A stretch of 64,000 bases of DNA, from positions 4,030,001-4,094,000 of the forward strand of contig NZ_CP142104.1 in NCBI RefSeq assembly GCF_035751725.1. Direction: 5' to 3'. The translations under genes were made by a program, and so were the position numbers. The number at the start of each line of letters is the position of its first letter. Positions within the stretch are counted from its first letter, which is position 1. Of this stretch, positions 60,659 to 64,000 are shown in pieces. The stretch is from Pseudomonas frederiksbergensis (lineage in GTDB: Bacteria > Pseudomonadota > Gammaproteobacteria > Pseudomonadales > Pseudomonadaceae). Under the pieces are notes generated by a model that made no database searches, had not been told where the DNA came from, and saw only the letters and a program-made list of their open reading frames with translations.

Positions 60659-60733
60659 ATTGCCCTTGGTTTTTGCAGGACAAAAAAAACCCGCCGGCAT
60701 CACAAGACATCGGCGGGTCGCTTCAGCAGATTC

Positions 60734-61705
60734 TTACTGGGGCATGTCGACCGGCGCGCTCGAGACCATCGACGCCGAGGCACCAGGAACGGCGATTTCC
60801 ACTGGCAAGCCGTCTTCTGCAGCCACCACGTCACGCACCACATCCCAGTTCATGCGCAGGTTGCTGGTGATGTCTTCGCGCTTGAGCATCGCGTTGATGA
60901 CCGAGGTGTGCTTGTCCACCACGGACGGGTTGCCCTTGTCGTCCAGGGGCGTATGGGCTTCCAGATAAACCTTGCCGCCACTGAGGCCCAACTTGTACGG
61001 ATCGTTGATGATCCGCACCGAAGTGCCCACCGGGACCATGCCGGCCATTTCCAGTACGTTGTTGTTGAACATCCGGAAGCAACCATGACTGGTGCGCATG
61101 CCAATGCCGAACTTCTTGTTCGAACCATGAATCAAGTAGCCGGGCGTACCGAGGGTGAACTTGAACGGACCCAACGGATTGTCGGGACCGGCCGGCACGA
61201 CATTCGGCAGCGGGTCCCCATCAGCGGCGTGTTCGGCCTTGATCGAAGCCGGCGGCGTCCAGGTCGGGTTCGGTGTCTTGGCGATAATGCTGGTATGGGC
61301 GATGGGCGAACCCCATCCTTCACGGCCAATCCCCAGCGGGAACGTATAAACCACGTTCCGGCCCTTGGGGAAGTAATAGAGCCGGTATTCAGCGAGGTTG
61401 ATCACTATGCCTTCGCGCGGACCCGGTGGCAGGATGAAGCGGGTCGGCAGGACGATCTCGGTGCCCGCCCCCGGCAACCACGGATCCACCCCGGGGTTGG
61501 CCGCGACCATTTCGGTATAACCCAGGTCATAGGTGGTGCCCAGGTCAGCGAAGGTATCTTCGTACTTGGCCTTGATGACCTGCACCTGGCCAACTATGTC
61601 TTCACCTGGCGGCGGCAGGGGCAATTGCAGTGCAGCAACGGGACCAGCCATACACAGGGCGGCAAGAGACAGGCAGCGGGCGACGGCAGGCAAGCGCGGC
61701 AACAT
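60734..61705 (-). CDS. L,D-transpeptidase (ErfK/YbiS/YcfS/YnhG family)
   Basis: A 323-residue periplasmic enzyme. Signal peptide (MLPRLPAVARCLSLAALCMAG), a LysM-type cell wall domain (about 40-90), and a YkuD catalytic domain with the HGSN ... SHGCFRMFN block, Cys in SHGC. These enzymes crosslink peptidoglycan or tether lipoproteins such as OprI to it. Its place beside oprI supports an OprI-anchoring role, which is inference. ATG 61705 gives the signal peptide; a longer frame runs upstream without sense. Confidence 0.92.
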   Translation of the reverse strand: MLPRLPAVARCLSLAALCMAGPVAALQLPLPPPGEDIVGQVQVIKAKYEDTFADLGTTYDLGYTEMVAANPGVDPWLPGAGTEIVLPTRFILPPGPREGIVINLAEYRLYYFPKGRNVVYTFPLGIGREGWGSPIAHTSIIAKTPNPTWTPPASIKAEHAADGDPLPNVVPAGPDNPLGPFKFTLGTPGYLIHGSNKKFGIGMRTSHGCFRMFNNNVLEMAGMVPVGTSVRIINDPYKLGLSGGKVYLEAHTPLDDKGNPSVVDKHTSVINAMLKREDITSNLRMNWDVVRDVVAAEDGLPVEIAVPGASASMVSSAPVDMPQ

Positions 61706-61862
61706 CCGGGAAATCCTTCGCAGATCGAACAAAAGGGCTATTGAAACGGCGATTGTACACTGCCGCCCGTTACTTCGGGGAGAGCGGCGCCGGAGTGTCC
61801 GATGCGCAGCATGCCGGGAATTGAAATGAAGCCCGCACAGGGTCATGCCGCGATTCGAGGCA

Positions 61863-62156
61863 TCACAACTCGAACCGCAACTCCGGCCAGATCGGCGAGG
61901 TGCCACGCTTCTGGGACTCCAGGATCGCCCGGCACAACGAACACAGGCGATGATCCTGGAAAATCTTGCGATCGACCCCGGACCAACGTGGCTGGGCCGG
62001 CAACAGGCTGCCGCACAAGGTCCGGTCGGCCGAACCGCCCAGCTCCAACTGCCGGGTCACCAAGTGCACGCGTACTTCCTGGCAGGCGAACAGATCCAAC
62101 TGCTCGTCAGGCTCGATCAGTTGGTAGGCAAACAGGGACCAGGCGGGACGCGGCAT
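61863..62156 (-). CDS. Conserved hypothetical protein with CxxC
   Basis: A 97-residue soluble protein, not recognised. It has CQEVRVHLV and a late LCSLCRAILES CxxC motif that could bind metal. ATG 62156 (MPRPAWSLF) is chosen. In P. aeruginosa a hypothetical gene (PA2855, as I recall) sits at the same place between the L,D-transpeptidase and tesA genes. No function claimed. Confidence 0.7.
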   Translation of the reverse strand: MPRPAWSLFAYQLIEPDEQLDLFACQEVRVHLVTRQLELGGSADRTLCGSLLPAQPRWSGVDRKIFQDHRLCSLCRAILESQKRGTSPIWPELRFEL

Positions 62157-62212
62157 CGGGGGCTCCAAATCGGGGGCGCCACATTAGCCGAAACACCGCC
62201 TGTAGAAAAGCG

Positions 62213-62818
62213 TCAAAGCAGCGGTTTCAGCGTCGGCCAGACATTTTCCAGCAACTTGCCCTGGGCCGCGACGGACGGGTGCAATCCGTCGCCCTGCATC
62301 ATCCCCGGAACACCCCCGACATCCTTGAGAAAAAACGGCACCAGCGGCACCTGTTTCTCATCGGCCAGGGTGCTGTAGACCTTTGCGAAGGCCTCGGTGT
62401 AGCGCCGTCCATAATTGGGCGGCAGCTGCATGCCCAGCAAAAGCACTTTCGCACCACTGGCCCGGGAGCTGTCGATCATCGCTGCAAGGTTTTGTTGCAA
62501 TTGTGTTGGCGGCTGTCCACGCAGGCCATCGTTGCCTCCCAACTCCAGGATCACCAACTCCGGCTTATGGGCCGCAAGCAGCGTCGGCAGGCGCGCCAGG
62601 CCACCTGCACTGGTGTCACCACTGATCGAGGCATTGATCACTTTATCGTCGAAACCCTCGGCCTTGAGCCGTTGTTCGAGCAACGACACCCACCCTTGCC
62701 GGGTATCCAGGCCGAAAGCCGCGCTGATACTATCGCCAACGATCAGGACTGTACCCGCCGCTGCGTTCTGGACCATGCACATCAAGGCCAGGCCGGCACT
62801 CAAAAACCACACACGCAT
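62213..62818 (-). CDS. tesA: Multifunctional thioesterase/esterase TesA
   Basis: A 201-residue SGNH-hydrolase with a signal peptide (MRVWFLSAGLALMCMVQNAAA). Block I VGDSISAAFG (Ser nucleophile), block III GGNDGLRG, and block V DGLHPS (Asp and His) are clear. It cleaves acyl-CoA, esters and lysophospholipids in the periplasm. GGAG lies seven bases before ATG 62818, so I prefer it to ATG 62830. Its start codon is only 10 bp from that of the divergent ABC gene. Confidence 0.95.
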   Translation of the reverse strand: MRVWFLSAGLALMCMVQNAAAGTVLIVGDSISAAFGLDTRQGWVSLLEQRLKAEGFDDKVINASISGDTSAGGLARLPTLLAAHKPELVILELGGNDGLRGQPPTQLQQNLAAMIDSSRASGAKVLLLGMQLPPNYGRRYTEAFAKVYSTLADEKQVPLVPFFLKDVGGVPGMMQGDGLHPSVAAQGKLLENVWPTLKPLL

Positions 62819-62828
62819 CGGATTCTCC

Positions 62829-63512
62829 ATGGGCTCAAGCATTCTCACCGCGACGGACCTTAGCAAAGTGGTTCCCAGCGCGGAAGGTGAACTGACCATC
62901 CTGCACGAACTCAGCCTGGAACTGAACAAGGGCGACAGCCTGGCTATCGTCGGCGCGTCCGGCTCCGGCAAGTCGACTCTGCTCGGCCTGCTGGCCGGCC
63001 TCGACCTGCCCAGCAAGGGCGAAGTGACCCTCGCCGACCAGGCCCTCAGCGCACTGGACGAGGACCAGCGCGCGCGGGTCCGCGCCGAGCATGTCGGCTT
63101 CGTCTTCCAGTCCTTCCAACTGCTCGACAGCCTCAATGCACTGGAGAACGTCATGCTGCCCCTGGAACTGGACGGTCGCAAGGACGCCCGGGAGCGCGCC
63201 ACGCAACTGCTGCAACGGGTCGGACTCGGCCAGCGGCTGACCCACTCGCCACGCCAGCTCTCCGGCGGCGAACAACAGCGCGTCGCCATCGCCCGCGCCT
63301 TCGCGGCCGAACCCGACGTGCTGTTTGCCGACGAGCCGACCGGCAACCTCGACAGCCACACCGGCGAGCGCATCAGCGATCTCCTGTTCGAACTGAACAA
63401 GGAACGCGGCACGACCCTGGTACTGGTCACCCATGACGAACGCCTGGCCCATCGCTGCCGGCGCCTGATCCGACTTGAAGCCGGCCAGATGGTCGCGCCC
63501 CTGGAGCCTTGA
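62829..63512 (+). CDS. ybbA: ABC transporter ATP-binding protein (YbbA/LolD-like)
   Basis: A 227-residue ATPase. Walker A GASGSGKST, signature LSGGEQQRVAIARAFA, Walker B VLFADEPTGNLDS, and the H-loop in VLVTHDERL. The order with tesA and a large permease downstream is that of E. coli tesA-ybbA-ybbP. Divergent from tesA with a 10-bp gap between start codons. Function unknown; a lipid or envelope substrate is plausible because of the neighbours. Confidence 0.92.
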   Translation: MGSSILTATDLSKVVPSAEGELTILHELSLELNKGDSLAIVGASGSGKSTLLGLLAGLDLPSKGEVTLADQALSALDEDQRARVRAEHVGFVFQSFQLLDSLNALENVMLPLELDGRKDARERATQLLQRVGLGQRLTHSPRQLSGGEQQRVAIARAFAAEPDVLFADEPTGNLDSHTGERISDLLFELNKERGTTLVLVTHDERLAHRCRRLIRLEAGQMVAPLEP

Positions 63513-64000
63513 TGGCACGCTTGCCCTTGCTGCGCCTGTTCAGTCTTGCCATCCGCCAGCTGCTGCGCGACGCCCGCGCTGGCGAGCTGCGCGTGCTGTT
63601 CTTCGCCTTGCTGGTGGCCGTGGCGGCAAGTACCGCCATCGGTTACTTCGGTGCCCGGCTCAACGGCGCGATGATGATGCGTGCCACCGAGTTCCTTGGC
63701 GCCGACCTGCTGCTTGAAGGCAGCTCCCCTGCCCGCCCGGAACAGATTCGCAGCGGCACCGAACTGGGCCTGGAACATGCCCGGGTGGTGGAGTTTTCCA
63801 GTGTCGTGGCCACCGACAACGGTATCCAGTTGTCCAGCGTCAAGGCGGCCGATGACATCTACCCCTTGCGTGGCGAACTGAAAAGCGCCCCCGCGCCCTT
63901 TGCACAGGAAGAAACGGGCGGACATCCCGCTCCGGGGGAGGCCTGGGTTGAGGCTAGGTTGTTGACCGCCCTGGACCTGAAGATCGGCGACAGCATCGAT
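63512..64000 (+). CDS. ABC transporter permease (YbbP/FtsX type), 5' part
   Basis: The visible 163 residues begin MARLPLLRLFSLAIRQLLRD, with a first membrane helix (LRVLFFALLVAVAASTAIGYF) and a periplasmic domain start (RATEFLGADLLLEGS, STELGLEHARVVEFSSVVAT). The start ATG overlaps the stop codon of the ATPase gene by one base, so both are coupled. The frame is open at base 64000 and continues beyond the window. It pairs with the ATPase as an exporter. Confidence 0.9.
   Translation, partial: MARLPLLRLFSLAIRQLLRDARAGELRVLFFALLVAVAASTAIGYFGARLNGAMMMRATEFLGADLLLEGSSPARPEQIRSGTELGLEHARVVEFSSVVATDNGIQLSSVKAADDIYPLRGELKSAPAPFAQEETGGHPAPGEAWVEARLLTALDLKIGDSID

Noticed and set aside
62213..63925. 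Minus-strand frame of 570 codons covering tesA and more
   Set aside because: Only the last 201 codons are tesA, with signal peptide and SGNH motifs; the upstream part is antisense to the ABC transporter genes.

Overview
The window looks like core chromosome of a fluorescent Pseudomonas (P. fluorescens group). The evidence is the pyoverdine genes pvdL and pvdS, the OprI lipoprotein, EarP/EF-P with Arg32, Pseudomonas-style REP sequences, high GC, and gene neighbourhoods that match what I recall of P. aeruginosa (sagS-ospR-gpx-msrB-aminotransferase-htpX; ohrR-ohr-efp-earP; oprI-L,D-transpeptidase-tesA-ABC exporter). I see no prophage, insertion sequence, integron, CRISPR array, tRNA or rRNA.

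Layout. 1-5.05 kb: the 5' part of pvdL, the iron-starvation sigma gene pvdS with a Fur-box-like site, and an IucB-like acetyltransferase (PvdYII type). pvdL and the acetyltransferase each carry a PvdS-type promoter box with the same 16-bp spacer. 5-9.6 kb: a periplasmic binding protein, a TetR regulator, a DEDDh exonuclease, ppnP, a MOSC protein and cheV. 10-13.2 kb: a possible Hpt-like protein, a NarL-type kinase/regulator pair and a YegS lipid kinase. 13.4-18.3 kb: a small coupled gene pair, molybdenum cofactor genes (moeA-moaB, divergent mobA), a small lipoprotein, a pseudouridine synthase and a glutaredoxin-like protein. 18.5-24.3 kb: a CPA2/Kef antiporter, an ammonium transporter, a DUF883/YqjE/YqjK-like trio and dgt.

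24.6-31.9 kb is the most distinctive block. It holds a Roc/Bvg/Evg-type response regulator, a 1211-residue unorthodox sensor kinase with two periplasmic solute-binding modules, and a transmembrane HD-GYP protein with a large insertion in its catalytic domain. 31.9-40 kb is redox and stress related: fRMsr, a DUF815 ATPase, sagS, ospR, gpx, msrB, an AlaA-type aminotransferase and htpX. A perfect palindrome upstream of gpx-ospR fits an OspR operator. 40-49.3 kb: tpm, a DODA-type dioxygenase, a DEAD-box helicase, a spermidine-synthase-like protein, class II DAHP synthase, a YcaQ-type glycosylase, a DUF1127/LysR divergent pair and a TSUP permease.

49.4-53.5 kb: ohrR-ohr with a tandem repeat in the promoter, an exported esterase, efp and earP. 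53.6-59.7 kb: a TM protein with a Gre-like factor, cysB, usp, a 5'-nucleotidase, a ketopantoate-reductase-like gene, class I DAHP synthase and a small GNAT. 59.7-64 kb: an untracked small membrane ORF preceded by an A7 tract, then oprI, an L,D-transpeptidase, tesA and a divergent ABC exporter running off the end. The working themes are iron acquisition, c-di-GMP and two-component signalling, and peroxide/thiol stress defence.
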